Shown: positions 7,803 through 15,530, numbered from the stretch's first letter. The stretch is DNA of 32,702 bases from Falsiroseomonas sp. (GCF_030695085.1 NZ_JAUYTS010000132.1:1-32702), one strand, 5' to 3'. The notes: a model not told the origin generated them from the letters alone. Made by a program: numbers and translations.

Positions 7803-8774
7803 ATGACGACCACCCGTCGCGCGGCCCTGCTGGCCGCGCCCGCCCTTCTCCTCGGCAGCCGCCTGGCCCGCGCCCAGGCCTGGCCCACCCGCCCCATACG
7901 GATCGTGGTGCCCTACACGCCGGGGGGCGTTTCCGACATCACCGCGCGGCTGATCGCGGAGCCCATGGCCGCGGCCCTGGGGGTCGCCGTGCCGGTGGAA
8001 AACCGGCCCGGCGCCGATGGCGTGATCGGGACCGAGGTGGTGGCACGCGCCCCGGCCGATGGGCATACGCTGGCCCTGGTCTCGGTCGGGCATCCCGTGA
8101 ACGCCGCCTTCTACAACCTGCCCTATGACACGATGCGGGGCTTCACCTTCATCAGCCTGACCACGAAGACGCCGCTGGTGCTCTGCGCCACGCGGAATTT
8201 CGTGGCCTCCACCCCCGCGGCGCTGGTGGCGCACGCCAAGGCGCATCCGCCCGGGCACGTGACCTTCGCCGGCACGGGCGGCGTGGTGCGCCTCGCGCCC
8301 GTGCTGTTCGCCCAGCAGACCGGGATCGAGATGACCTATGTGCCCTATCGCGGATCGACCCAGGCGCATCCGGACCTGATCTCGGGGCGCGTCGACATCA
8401 TGTTCGACACGGTTCCGGCCGCGCTGCCGCATATCCGGGCCGGCACGCTGAAGGCGCTGGCCACCACGGGTGCCACCCGCGCGCCGCAACTGCCCGATGT
8501 GCCGACGCTGGGGGAGAGTGTGGCGGGCTTCGAAGCCTCCACCTGGGGCATGGTGATGGGCCCGGCCAACCTGCCCGCACCGGTGCTGGACCGCCTGCAC
8601 CGGGAGATCACGGCCGCCGTGACGCGCCCCGATGTGGTGGCACGCCACCAGCAGCTGGGGGCCGAGGTGGTGACCTCCAACCCGGATGAGACGCGCAGCT
8701 TCGTCCAGGCGGAGATGGAGAAATGGGGCAATGCCGCCCGTGCCGCGGGGGTGCGGCCGCAAAACGCAGGATAG
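7803..8774 (+). CDS. Bug/TctC family tripartite tricarboxylate transporter substrate-binding protein
   Basis: A 323-residue periplasmic binding protein. It starts MTTTRRAALLAAPALLLGSRLARA, a Tat-like twin-arginine signal peptide, followed by the family opening WPTRPIRIVVPYTPGGVSD. The loops VENRPGADGVIGTEVVARA and PADGHTLALVS and the strand YVPYRGSTQAHPDLISGRVD are standard for Bug proteins, which bind carboxylates or other small anions. The ATG at 7803 is preferred to a GTG at 7788 because GGAGG lies at 7790-7794. No TctA or TctB membrane gene is nearby; orphan Bug genes are common in this group of bacteria. The gene ends 11 bases before the left end of the IS element and is intact. Confidence 0.92.
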   Translation: MTTTRRAALLAAPALLLGSRLARAQAWPTRPIRIVVPYTPGGVSDITARLIAEPMAAALGVAVPVENRPGADGVIGTEVVARAPADGHTLALVSVGHPVNAAFYNLPYDTMRGFTFISLTTKTPLVLCATRNFVASTPAALVAHAKAHPPGHVTFAGTGGVVRLAPVLFAQQTGIEMTYVPYRGSTQAHPDLISGRVDIMFDTVPAALPHIRAGTLKALATTGATRAPQLPDVPTLGESVAGFEASTWGMVMGPANLPAPVLDRLHREITAAVTRPDVVARHQQLGAEVVTSNPDETRSFVQAEMEKWGNAARAAGVRPQNAG

Positions 8775-8785
8775 CGCGCGGCCTA

Positions 8786-8797
8786 GGTTCTGTGGAC
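8786..8797 (+). repeat. left terminal inverted repeat of the IS
   Basis: Twelve bases, GGTTCTGTGGAC, perfectly complementary to 9622-9633. The pairing continues imperfectly for two further bases after one mismatch. Confidence 0.92.
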
Positions 8798-8855
8798 TCT
8801 AGGGATTCCCGAGACGCCTGTTGAGTGATTCAAGGCTGCCTTTCGGGAGGCGGCC

Positions 8856-9619
8856 GTGGGCGTTTCGGATCGGTTGGTGTTGAGCGATGTGGCGTGGGAG
8901 CGGATGGCGCCACTCATCATCGGCCGCCCGGACCAGAAGGGCTCGACCGGACGCGACAACCGGATGTTCGTGGAAGGCGTGCTGTGGATCGTCCGCACCG
9001 GCTCGCCGTGGCGCGACCTGCCGGATGCCTTTGGCGATTGGAACAGCGTGTTCCGCCGGTTCAGCCGCTGGAGCCAGAAAGGCGTGTGGCACGGTATCTT
9101 TGCCGCCATGTCCGACGACCCGGACTTCGAATACCTCATCGTCGACAGCACCATCATCCGCGCCCACCAGCACGCCGCAGGCGCCAAAAAGGGGGGTCTG
9201 AAGATCAAGCCCTTGGCCGCTCGCGCGGCGGGCTGAGCACCAAAATCCATCTTGCGGTGCGCGGTCTCGGTATGCCGGTGCGTCTCGCACTGACTGGCGG
9301 GCAACGCGGCGACTGCCCGCAAGCCTATGGGCTGATCGAGGGGCTATCCGCCGACGTCGTCATGGCGGATGCCGCCTACGACGCCGATCCTTTGCGCCAG
9401 GCCATCGCGCAGAAGGGCGCCATCGCGGTCATACCCAGCAACCCGTCTCGCGCCCGCAAACACCCTCTCGACAGGCACCTCTATGCACAGCGTCACCTGA
9501 TCGAGTGCTGCTTCAGCAAGCTCAAGCACTTCCGCCGTGTCGCCACCCGATACGAGAAGACCGCCAGAAACTACCTCGCCGTCATCACCATCGCCGCCAC
9601 CGTCCTGTGGCTAAGGTAA
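8856..9619 (+). CDS. IS5-family transposase made by programmed -1 frameshift
   Basis: The first frame (8856-9236, 126 residues) holds the DUF4096-type N-terminal domain, with GSPWRDLPDAFGDWNSVFRR and the first catalytic aspartate in YLIVDSTIIRAHQH. The second frame, offset by minus one, runs to 9619 and holds GGLSTKIHLAV, the second aspartate in VMADAAYDAD and the catalytic glutamate in HLIECCFSKLKHFRRVATRY. The switch is expected in the run at 9186-9197, five A followed by six G and a T; G GGG GGT there is a slippery heptamer in the first frame. Both halves look full length, so the enzyme could be active. The GTG/ATG region upstream gives start 8856 as the best fit. Confidence 0.88.
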
Positions 9620-9621
9620 GT

Positions 9622-9633
9622 GTCCACAGAACC
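9622..9633 (-). repeat. right terminal inverted repeat of the IS
   Basis: Twelve bases that mirror the left end. The last base of this repeat forms the first base of the stop codon of the neighbouring minus-strand gene. Confidence 0.92.
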
Positions 9634-10058
9634 TAGCGCACGCCGAGGATCCACTCGGCGATGAACAGCGTGCCGAACAGCGTGCCGGCGAAGATCAGCA
9701 GATGGTTCCGCACGGCATCCTTGCGGAACACCATGGCCGGCGGCGGTGGCGGGGTGGCGGAGGCGGCGAGCGCCGCCAGGCCGCGCGGTTCCTCCGGCGC
9801 CGGCGGCGCGGTGGGCACGGCGGCGGCCAGCGCCTGTTCGGTCTCGGCCGGGGTCAGGCAGGGGCCGAGATAGGTGAAGCGGCGCGCCGCCTCATCCGCC
9901 GTCACCGCGCTGCCATCCCACACCATCCATTGCCGCAGCGCGCCGTTCCAGCCGATCGGCAGCGGCGCGCGGCCGCGATCTTCGGTCCGCGCCACCCAAT
10001 GCCAGGGGCGGGACGGGTCGGCGGGCTCACCGGGGCGCTTCGGGTCGGGCCAGGCCAT
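9633..10058 (-). CDS. hypothetical protein with C-terminal membrane anchor
   Basis: A 141-residue protein I do not recognise. The N-terminal half is rich in Trp, Pro and Arg (PWHWVARTEDRGR, PIGWNGALRQWMVWDG). Next comes an Ala/Pro-rich linker, and the C-terminus is a single hydrophobic helix (HLLIFAGTLFGTLFIAEWIL) ending GVR, so the protein is probably tail-anchored with most of its mass in the cytoplasm. AAGAAGGAAG upstream of the ATG at 10056-10058 can serve as the ribosome-binding site. Its TAG stop codon overlaps the right end of the IS element; the stop is retained because the insertion target was CTAG. Confidence 0.7.
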   Translation of the reverse strand: MAWPDPKRPGEPADPSRPWHWVARTEDRGRAPLPIGWNGALRQWMVWDGSAVTADEAARRFTYLGPCLTPAETEQALAAAVPTAPPAPEEPRGLAALAASATPPPPPAMVFRKDAVRNHLLIFAGTLFGTLFIAEWILGVR

Positions 10059-10151
10059 GCAGCCGCTTCCTTCTTGGACGTTAGGCCATAGCAGGGCGCG
10101 AATCGGCCCCTGGCAAGGGGGCTCATACCGGATCCCATTGATCGGAACCTG

Positions 10152-10257
10152 CGGCCGGCGGCGCCGGCCGAGCGGCCGAATGGCCGCCGCCGCAAGTGCG
10201 GCGAGCCAAGCGAAGCGCCGGCGCCTGAGCGGTTGGAGCTATAGCTCCAACCGCTCA
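10152..10257. repeat. array of four palindromes ending in a perfect 32-bp palindrome
   Basis: Four hairpins follow each other. They are an 8-bp stem with a GGC loop (10152-10170), a 6-bp stem with a GAAT loop (10172-10187), a 6-bp stem with an AAGT loop (10188-10203), and a 32-bp perfect palindrome at 10226-10257 with half-site TGAGCGGTTGGAGCTA. The last lies 19 bases beyond the stop codon of the minus-strand transporter gene, so it may end that transcript, though no T-run follows. The arrangement resembles a repetitive extragenic palindromic element. Confidence 0.85.
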
Positions 10258-10276
10258 CGATCTGCGGGATTTGGTC

Positions 10277-11215
10277 TCAGGTGATCAGCCGCGCCCGCAG
10301 CCGGTCATAGACCGGGCGCAACAGGACCGGGGACAGGAACAGCGGGAACTGGCACAGCGCGAAGAACATCAGGATGCCGGGGTCCGTCGCCGCCGGCAGC
10401 ACCGCAAGATACAGCGCCATGTTGCGATTGCCCGAGAGAAGGCCCGCGGAAAGCGCGACCCGGGCGCCGGCCGGCTTCAGGAAGACCAGCGATGTCAGCA
10501 GGTTCAGCCCGAAATTGCCGAGGAAGGCCAGTGCGACGCCGCCCAGCACCCAGGCCGGCTCGGCCAGCAGCATGGCCTGCACGCCATCCATCACGCCGAA
10601 GCCGTAGAACACGACCAGCAGCACCACGGCGCCGTCGACGCTGCGGCCATAGGTCGCCAGCCGCTGCCGCCCCGCCAGCCGCCGGATCACCAGCGAGATC
10701 ACCAGCGGCAGCCCCACCACCAGCGCCAGCCGCCCCATCAGCCCGCTCATCGAGATCGCCAGGTCGATCCCGAGCAGGCCGAGCGCCAGGGGTGGCGCGG
10801 TGAAGGGGATCAGCAGCGTGGACAGCACCGCGACCACCAGCGAGATCTCGCCATCCAGCCCCACCATCCGCGCGAAGGCCGGGGAGGATGTGGCGGCGCA
10901 GCCGGTGGCCATGATGACCACCGCCGCGGCCAGCGGCCCCTCCGCCCCCAGCAGCCAGACCAGGGCGAAGACGATCAGCGGGCTGGCCAGCAGAACCCAG
11001 GCCAGCAGCGCCGCCACCAGCACCGGCCGGCGCAGATAACCGAGCACCTGGCCGAAATCGACCCGCAACAATACCAATGTCATCAAGCAAGCTACGACAG
11101 GCGTCACCACATCCCGTGTGGCGGCCGCCAGCGGCGGCAGCAGCACGCCGAGAAACACGCCATAGCCCAGCAGGGCGCCGCCATTGCGGGCGGACCATTC
11201 GAGAAAACGGACCAA
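10277..11215 (-). CDS. BASS-like (bile acid:sodium symporter superfamily) membrane transporter
   Basis: A 312-residue integral membrane protein with about ten hydrophobic segments and short loops. A glycine-rich ATGCAATSSPAFARM segment and a later LSAGLLSGNRNMALYLAVLP segment fall at the two positions where BASS-fold transporters have their unwound, substrate-binding crossing helices; the GNRN motif is reminiscent of the family. The transported substrate is unknown. The start is uncertain: the only codon near the expected N-terminus is TTG at 11213-11215, with no strong ribosome-binding site, and an in-frame stop lies 18 bases further upstream. It overlaps the upstream region of the pentapeptide gene on the other strand. 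Confidence 0.7.
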   Translation of the reverse strand: MVRFLEWSARNGGALLGYGVFLGVLLPPLAAATRDVVTPVVACLMTLVLLRVDFGQVLGYLRRPVLVAALLAWVLLASPLIVFALVWLLGAEGPLAAAVVIMATGCAATSSPAFARMVGLDGEISLVVAVLSTLLIPFTAPPLALGLLGIDLAISMSGLMGRLALVVGLPLVISLVIRRLAGRQRLATYGRSVDGAVVLLVVFYGFGVMDGVQAMLLAEPAWVLGGVALAFLGNFGLNLLTSLVFLKPAGARVALSAGLLSGNRNMALYLAVLPAATDPGILMFFALCQFPLFLSPVLLRPVYDRLRARLIT

Positions 11216-11277
11216 GGGGAACCCAATGGCTCAGGGACAGGATGCGGGAGCAGTGGATGCGGAGGAGGTGGGTGAGG

Positions 11278-11306
11278 TTGGCGTTGTTCGACCTGTGTTC
11301 TATATC
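11278..11306 (+). promoter_or_regulatory. candidate promoter of the pentapeptide-repeat gene
   Basis: TTGGCG (11278-11283) and TATATC (11301-11306) are 17 bases apart, a good sigma-70 layout. A transcript would start near 11313, exactly at the GTG that opens the signal peptide. Confidence 0.4.
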
Positions 11307-11312
11307 CAAGCC

Positions 11313-11849
11313 GTGCCCGGACGTCATCACACCCCCACTCGCCTCGCGCTCCTGCCCTTCCTGGCACTGCTCGGCCTGATGCTGGGCCCGATTCTGGGCG
11401 CCGCGCCGGCGCTGGCCGCCTGCACGGACCCGCCCGGGCCCGGGGTGGATTGGCGGCGCTGCAGCCTTGATGGCCGGGATCTGACCGGGGCCGACCTGTC
11501 CGGCATGCAGCTGCGCGACGCATCCCTGCAACGCACCCAGTTGGTCGGCGCCAAGCTGGTGGGCGCGGAGGGATCCTATGTGCGCTTCGTCTCCTCCGAC
11601 CTGAACGGCGCCGACCTGACCGGCGCGACGCTGCGGGAGGCCGATTTCACCCGCGCCACGTTGCGCGGCGCCAAGCTGGTCCGTGCCGATCTGCGCCGCG
11701 CCCGTCTGTTCCGTGCCGACCTGACGGAGGCGGATCTGACCGGCGCGATGCTCGGCGGCACCGACTTCACCGGCGTGATCCTGGACGGCGCGACCTGGAC
11801 CGATGGCACGCGGATCTGCGCCGCGGGGTCCGTGGGTTCCTGCCAGTGA
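11313..11849 (+). CDS. exported pentapeptide-repeat protein
   Basis: A 178-residue protein with a signal peptide (from MPGRHHTPTRLALLPFLALL to a cleavage site at APALA) and a mature domain of about 19 pentapeptide repeats of the A(D/N)LXX type, such as GRDLTGADLSGMQLRDASL and RADLTEADLTGAML. These repeats fold as a right-handed square beta-helix. The mature protein starts with Cys and has three further Cys (CTDPP, WRRCSL, RICA and GSCQ), consistent with disulphides in the periplasm. The GTG at 11313 is chosen for the signal peptide. An in-frame ATG at 11226 with AAGGGG upstream would add 29 residues before the signal peptide and is the alternative. Its stop overlaps the uvrD start (GTGA). Confidence 0.75.
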   Translation: MPGRHHTPTRLALLPFLALLGLMLGPILGAAPALAACTDPPGPGVDWRRCSLDGRDLTGADLSGMQLRDASLQRTQLVGAKLVGAEGSYVRFVSSDLNGADLTGATLREADFTRATLRGAKLVRADLRRARLFRADLTEADLTGAMLGGTDFTGVILDGATWTDGTRICAAGSVGSCQ

Positions 11850-14080
11850 ATGCTCCGGCGCCCCAGCCGGACTACCTCGCCCGGCTGAACCCGGAACAGC
11901 GCCAGGCGGTGGAAACGCTGGATGGCCCGCTGCTGGTGCTGGCCGGCGCTGGCACCGGCAAGACCAGCGTGCTGACCACCCGCTTCGCCCATCTGCTGAT
12001 GACCGGCCGCGCGCGCCCCTGGCAGGTGCTGGCGGTGACCTTCACCAACAAGGCGGCGAAGGAGATGCGGGAGCGTGTCGCCACCATCCTCGGCCAGCCG
12101 GCGGAGGGGCTGTGGCTCGGCACCTTCCACGCGCTGTGCGCCCGGATGCTGCGCCGGCATGCCGAGATCGTCGGGCTGAAGTCCAACTTCACCATCCTCG
12201 ACACCGACGACCAGATGCGGCTGCTGAAGCAGATCATGGAGGCCGCCGGCGGCATCGATTCCAAGCGCTGGCCGGCGCAGGGGCTGATGGCGGTGATCCA
12301 GCGCTGGAAGGATCGCGGGCTGACGCCGGCGCGCATCACGCCGGCCGAGGATTCGGACTACGCCAACAACCGCGCCCGCGCGCTGTATGAGGCCTATCAG
12401 CGCCGGCTGATCGAGCTGAACGCCGCGGATTTCGGCGATTTGCTGCTGCATGTGGTGGAAATCCTCCGCACCCGCCCGGATATCCTGGCCGAGTACCACC
12501 GCACCTTCCGCTACATCCTGGTGGACGAGTACCAGGACACCAACCTGGTGCAATACCTGTGGCTGCGCCTGCTGGCCCAGAACGAGGACCCGGCCCAGCG
12601 CAACATCTGCTGCGTGGGCGATGACGACCAGTCGATCTATTCCTGGCGCGGCGCCGAGATTGAAAATATTCTTCGATTCGAGAAGGATTTTCCGGGCGCG
12701 CGCACGGTGCGGCTGGAGTCCAATTACCGTTCCACCAAGCCGATCCTGGCCGCCGCTGCCGGGCTGATCGCGAAGAACGCCGGCCGCCTCGGCAAGACCC
12801 TGCGCGCCGGGCGCAAGGATGCGGAGGGCGATAAGGTCCGCGTCGTGTCCCTGTGGGACAGCGAGGAGGAAGCCCGCATGGTGGGCGAGCGGATCGAGGC
12901 CGCGCGCCGAGGCGGCCACCCGCTGTCCGAATTCGCCATCCTCGTCCGCGCCGGCTTCCAGACCCGCAGCTTCGAGGAACGCCTGATCACCCTCGGCCTG
13001 CCCTATCGCGTGGTCGGCGGGCTGAAATTCTATGAGCGCGCGGAAATCCGCGACGCCATGGCCTATCTCCGCATCCTGCACCAACCCGCGGACGACCTCG
13101 CCTTCGAACGCATCGTCAACACGCCGAAACGCGGCCTCGGCGACAGCGGCATGCGCGCCCTGCACCAGATGGCCCGCGCCGAGAACGTCCCCCTCGCTCT
13201 CGCCGCCGAACGCATCGCCGAGACGGACACCCTCAAGCCGAAACCCCGCACCGCGCTCCGCGAGCTGATGCGCGGCTTCGTCCGCTGGCGCCAGGTGAAT
13301 GAGAAGGAAGGCCACGTCGTCGCCGCCGCGACGATGCTGGACGAATCCGGCTACACCGAGATGTGGAAGCTCGACCGCAGCCCCGAAGCCCCAGGCCGCC
13401 TCGAAAACCTCAAGGAACTGCTCCGCGCACTCGGCGACTACCAGACGCTGGCCGGCTTCCTCGACCACGTCGCCCTGGTGATGGAAACCGACGAGAACGC
13501 CGATGCCGAGCGGGTCCAACTCATGACCCTGCACGCCGCCAAGGGCCTGGAATTCGACACCGTCTTCCTGCCCGGCTGGGAAGAAGGCCTGTTTCCTTCC
13601 CAGCGCTCCCTCGACGAAGGCGGCGACAAGTCGCTCGAGGAAGAACGGCGCCTGGCCTATGTCGGCATCACCCGCGCGCGGCGCAACGCCATCATCAGCC
13701 ACGCCGCCAACCGCCGCATCTACGGCAACTGGACCTCCTCACTCCCCTCCCGCTTCCTCGACGAATTGCCGGAAGAGGCCATCATCCGCGAAGGCCAATC
13801 CACCATCCGCGCCAACCGCATGGCCGACACCCCCAGCGTCTTTCTCGGCCAGTCCGGCCTGCTCGCCCGCCGCCCGCGCATCACCGAGGTGAATCCCTGG
13901 GACACCCGCGAACGCCCCGCGCGTGACTCCACCCTCGCCAAGGGCGAACGCGTCTTCCACCAGAAATTCGGCTACGGCACGATCACCGACATCGACGAAG
14001 ACCGCCTCGATATCACCTTCGACCACACCGGCCCGAAACGCGTGCTGGACCGCTTCGTCCAGAAGGCGAGCGAGGTGTAG
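11846..14080 (+). CDS. uvrD: UvrD/PcrA-type superfamily 1 DNA helicase
   Basis: A 744-residue ATP-driven 3'-5' helicase of nucleotide-excision and mismatch repair. Visible motifs are the Q motif LNPEQRQAV (residues about 13-21), Walker A AGAGTGKTS (about 33-41), Walker B VDEYQDTN (about 225-232), GDDDQSIYSWRGA, the SNYRST segment, LMTLHAAKGLEFD with the VFLPGWEEGLFP loop, and VGITRARR. The C-terminus ends in a Tudor-like module, FGYGTITDIDEDRLDITF, which in PcrA/UvrD contacts RNA polymerase or partners. The GTG at 11846 overlaps the preceding stop as GTGA, so translation is probably coupled. Leucine codon choice shifts from CTG to mostly CTC from about 13,060 onward. Confidence 0.95.
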   Translation: MNAPAPQPDYLARLNPEQRQAVETLDGPLLVLAGAGTGKTSVLTTRFAHLLMTGRARPWQVLAVTFTNKAAKEMRERVATILGQPAEGLWLGTFHALCARMLRRHAEIVGLKSNFTILDTDDQMRLLKQIMEAAGGIDSKRWPAQGLMAVIQRWKDRGLTPARITPAEDSDYANNRARALYEAYQRRLIELNAADFGDLLLHVVEILRTRPDILAEYHRTFRYILVDEYQDTNLVQYLWLRLLAQNEDPAQRNICCVGDDDQSIYSWRGAEIENILRFEKDFPGARTVRLESNYRSTKPILAAAAGLIAKNAGRLGKTLRAGRKDAEGDKVRVVSLWDSEEEARMVGERIEAARRGGHPLSEFAILVRAGFQTRSFEERLITLGLPYRVVGGLKFYERAEIRDAMAYLRILHQPADDLAFERIVNTPKRGLGDSGMRALHQMARAENVPLALAAERIAETDTLKPKPRTALRELMRGFVRWRQVNEKEGHVVAAATMLDESGYTEMWKLDRSPEAPGRLENLKELLRALGDYQTLAGFLDHVALVMETDENADAERVQLMTLHAAKGLEFDTVFLPGWEEGLFPSQRSLDEGGDKSLEEERRLAYVGITRARRNAIISHAANRRIYGNWTSSLPSRFLDELPEEAIIREGQSTIRANRMADTPSVFLGQSGLLARRPRITEVNPWDTRERPARDSTLAKGERVFHQKFGYGTITDIDEDRLDITFDHTGPKRVLDRFVQKASEV

Positions 14081-14105
14081 GGAGCGTCGGAGGTGGTCGC
14101 GGGCT

Positions 14106-14324
14106 GATTGCAAGGAGGGCTCCGCCCTCCCTGCACCCTCCCGCCAAGGGGCAGCGGCCCCTTGGAACCCTTTGATTCATGTGCAGGAAGGGAGAGGGGG
14201 CCAGCGGGACCGCCTGTATCGCGGGCGCTCCGGCCCCCTCTCCCTTCCTGCACAAGGTCCTGTGGTCCAGGAGGCCACTGCCTCCTGGTGGGGGGTGCAG
14301 GGGGGCAAAGCCCCCTTGCAAATC
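14106..14324. repeat. large mirrored inverted repeat with nested hairpins between uvrD and prmA
   Basis: This fills nearly all of the 312-base gap between the two genes. The left arm (14106-14202) and right arm (14232-14324) are imperfect reverse complements around a 29-base loop. The inner 22 bp (14181-14202 with 14232-14253) pair perfectly. Each arm also holds two local hairpins: 14114-14130 and 14144-14165 on the left, 14267-14288 and 14301-14315 on the right. The two outer-arm hairpins with 9-bp stems differ in sequence but both pair fully, which implies compensatory change. It may act as a bidirectional terminator or be a mobile palindromic element. Confidence 0.9.
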
Positions 14325-14392
14325 GCCCCGCGCCGCCCTCCAAAGTCACCAACAACCCTCGCCCCCCTTCCGGATGAAAAGGTTCAGCCTGC

Positions 14393-15316
14393 ATGTCGCG
14401 TGACACCTATGCCCAGCGTCAGGCGCGGCGGGCGGAGCCATTGGAGACGGTTTGGTTTGATGCCTTGCCGGAGGCGGCGGTGCCGATGTTCGAGGCGGCG
14501 TTGTTGCGGGTGTGTCCTTCGGTCGCGATTTTCCGGGATGAGGCGACGGATACCTGGCGGGTCGAGGGGGTGCGGGCGCGCGGGGCGGGGGATGAGGAGT
14601 TGGCCGGGGCCTTGGCCCTCGCGGCGATGGTCACGGGCATGACGGTGGAGTTGCAGGCGGAGCCGGTGGAGGCGGAGGGCTGGCTGGCGCGGACGGTGGC
14701 TAGTTTCGGAGAGCAGGAGATTGGCGCCGGGGTGCTGGTGCGGCCGACTCATGTGCCGGACCGGCGGATCTATGGGCGCATGGTGTTGAAGCTGGATGCG
14801 GGGATTGCCTTCGGCTCGGGCGAGCATGGCTCGACGCGCGGTTGCCTGGTGGCGTTTGAGCGGGTGGCGCGGGATGGAAGGGCGCGGCGCTTGCGGCGGC
14901 TGCTGGATCTCGGGACCGGGTCCGGCATTCTGGCAATGGCGGCGGCCAAGCGGTTGCGGCGCCCCGTGCTGGCCACGGATATCGAGCCGTGGAGTGTCCG
15001 GGTGGCGGAGGAGAATGCCCGGATGAATGGCGTTGGGCGGCTGGTGCGGACGCGTCTGGCGGATGGCTGGAAGGACCGGCATGTGCGGGCCGGGCGGCCT
15101 TATGACCTGGTTTTCGCCAATATTCTGGCGCGGCCGCTGTGCTCGATGGCGAAGGATTTGAGTGTGGGTCTGGCGCCGGGTGGCACGGCCATTCTCGCGG
15201 GGCTGCTCGGGACGCAGGTGCGGATGGTGCTGGCGGCGCACCGGCGGCGCGGCATGGTGCTGGAGCGGCGTCTGCCGCAGGGCGCCTGGGCGACGCTGGT
15301 GTTGCGCCGGAAGTAG
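14393..15316 (+). CDS. prmA: ribosomal protein L11 methyltransferase family (PrmA)
   Basis: A 307-residue class I SAM-dependent methyltransferase. The C-terminal domain contains motif I LDLGTGSGILAMAAAKRL (residues about 171-188), the acidic end of strand 2 in VLATDIEPWSV, and VFANILARPL (about 240-249), in which the NIL triplet is the PrmA variant of the N-P-P-Y type active-site loop. GIAFGSGEHGSTRGCL just before motif I is also characteristic. The N-terminal 110 residues correspond to the L11-recognition domain. PrmA trimethylates lysines and the N-terminus of ribosomal protein L11. The family's usual GTGxHxTT reads GSGEHGST here. Codon use is unlike its neighbours: TTG for leucine and G-ending codons are very frequent. 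It follows the palindromic array by 68 bases. Confidence 0.9.
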   Translation: MSRDTYAQRQARRAEPLETVWFDALPEAAVPMFEAALLRVCPSVAIFRDEATDTWRVEGVRARGAGDEELAGALALAAMVTGMTVELQAEPVEAEGWLARTVASFGEQEIGAGVLVRPTHVPDRRIYGRMVLKLDAGIAFGSGEHGSTRGCLVAFERVARDGRARRLRRLLDLGTGSGILAMAAAKRLRRPVLATDIEPWSVRVAEENARMNGVGRLVRTRLADGWKDRHVRAGRPYDLVFANILARPLCSMAKDLSVGLAPGGTAILAGLLGTQVRMVLAAHRRRGMVLERRLPQGAWATLVLRRK

Positions 15317-15441
15317 GGCCGTTGCGCTGAAAGTACGGCCAGGCGTGCGACGGGGCCGATGCCGCTGGCACCGGCCCCGCGCTTCCGCCGCGACCAAATC
15401 CCCTGCCGGGTGCGGGGGTTGGGGCTGCAACGGGTAAGGGG

Positions 15442-15475
15442 CGCGCGCTCCTGCTGGGGGGAGTGGGAGCGCGCG
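15442..15475. terminator. GC-rich hairpin between convergent genes
   Basis: A perfect 10-bp stem (15442-15451 with 15466-15475) and a 14-base loop, lying between prmA and the convergent DUF1127 gene. No T-run follows, so Rho-independent action is uncertain. Confidence 0.45.
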
Positions 15476-15482
15476 GTGGGTG

Positions 15483-15514
15483 CCGCCGCCAAGGGGGGGG
15501 AATTCTGGCGGCGG
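15483..15514. terminator. second GC-rich hairpin between convergent genes
   Basis: A perfect 9-bp stem, CCGCCGCCA (15483-15491) with TGGCGGCGG (15506-15514), and a loop containing eight G. It lies 17 bases after the stop of the minus-strand DUF1127 gene, a normal place for a terminator. Confidence 0.45.
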
Positions 15515-15530
15515 ACCTGTCTCGGGAACG

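Larger units (their letters stand above)
8786..9633 (+). mobile_element. IS5-family insertion sequence, IS427-type, intact
   Basis: An 848-bp element bounded by 12-bp perfect terminal inverted repeats (GGTTCTGTGGAC at 8786-8797 and its complement at 9622-9633). It is flanked by TA on both sides (8784-8785 and 9634-9635). The context CTA-element-TAG shows that the original target was CTAG, with TA duplicated, as is usual for IS427-type elements. It carries two overlapping reading frames for one DDE transposase joined by a minus-one frameshift. Size, ends, target and coding plan agree with each other. Confidence 0.92.

Noticed and set aside
11576..13702. 708-codon minus-strand frame opposite uvrD
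   Set aside because: Shadow of uvrD, whose helicase motifs are complete.
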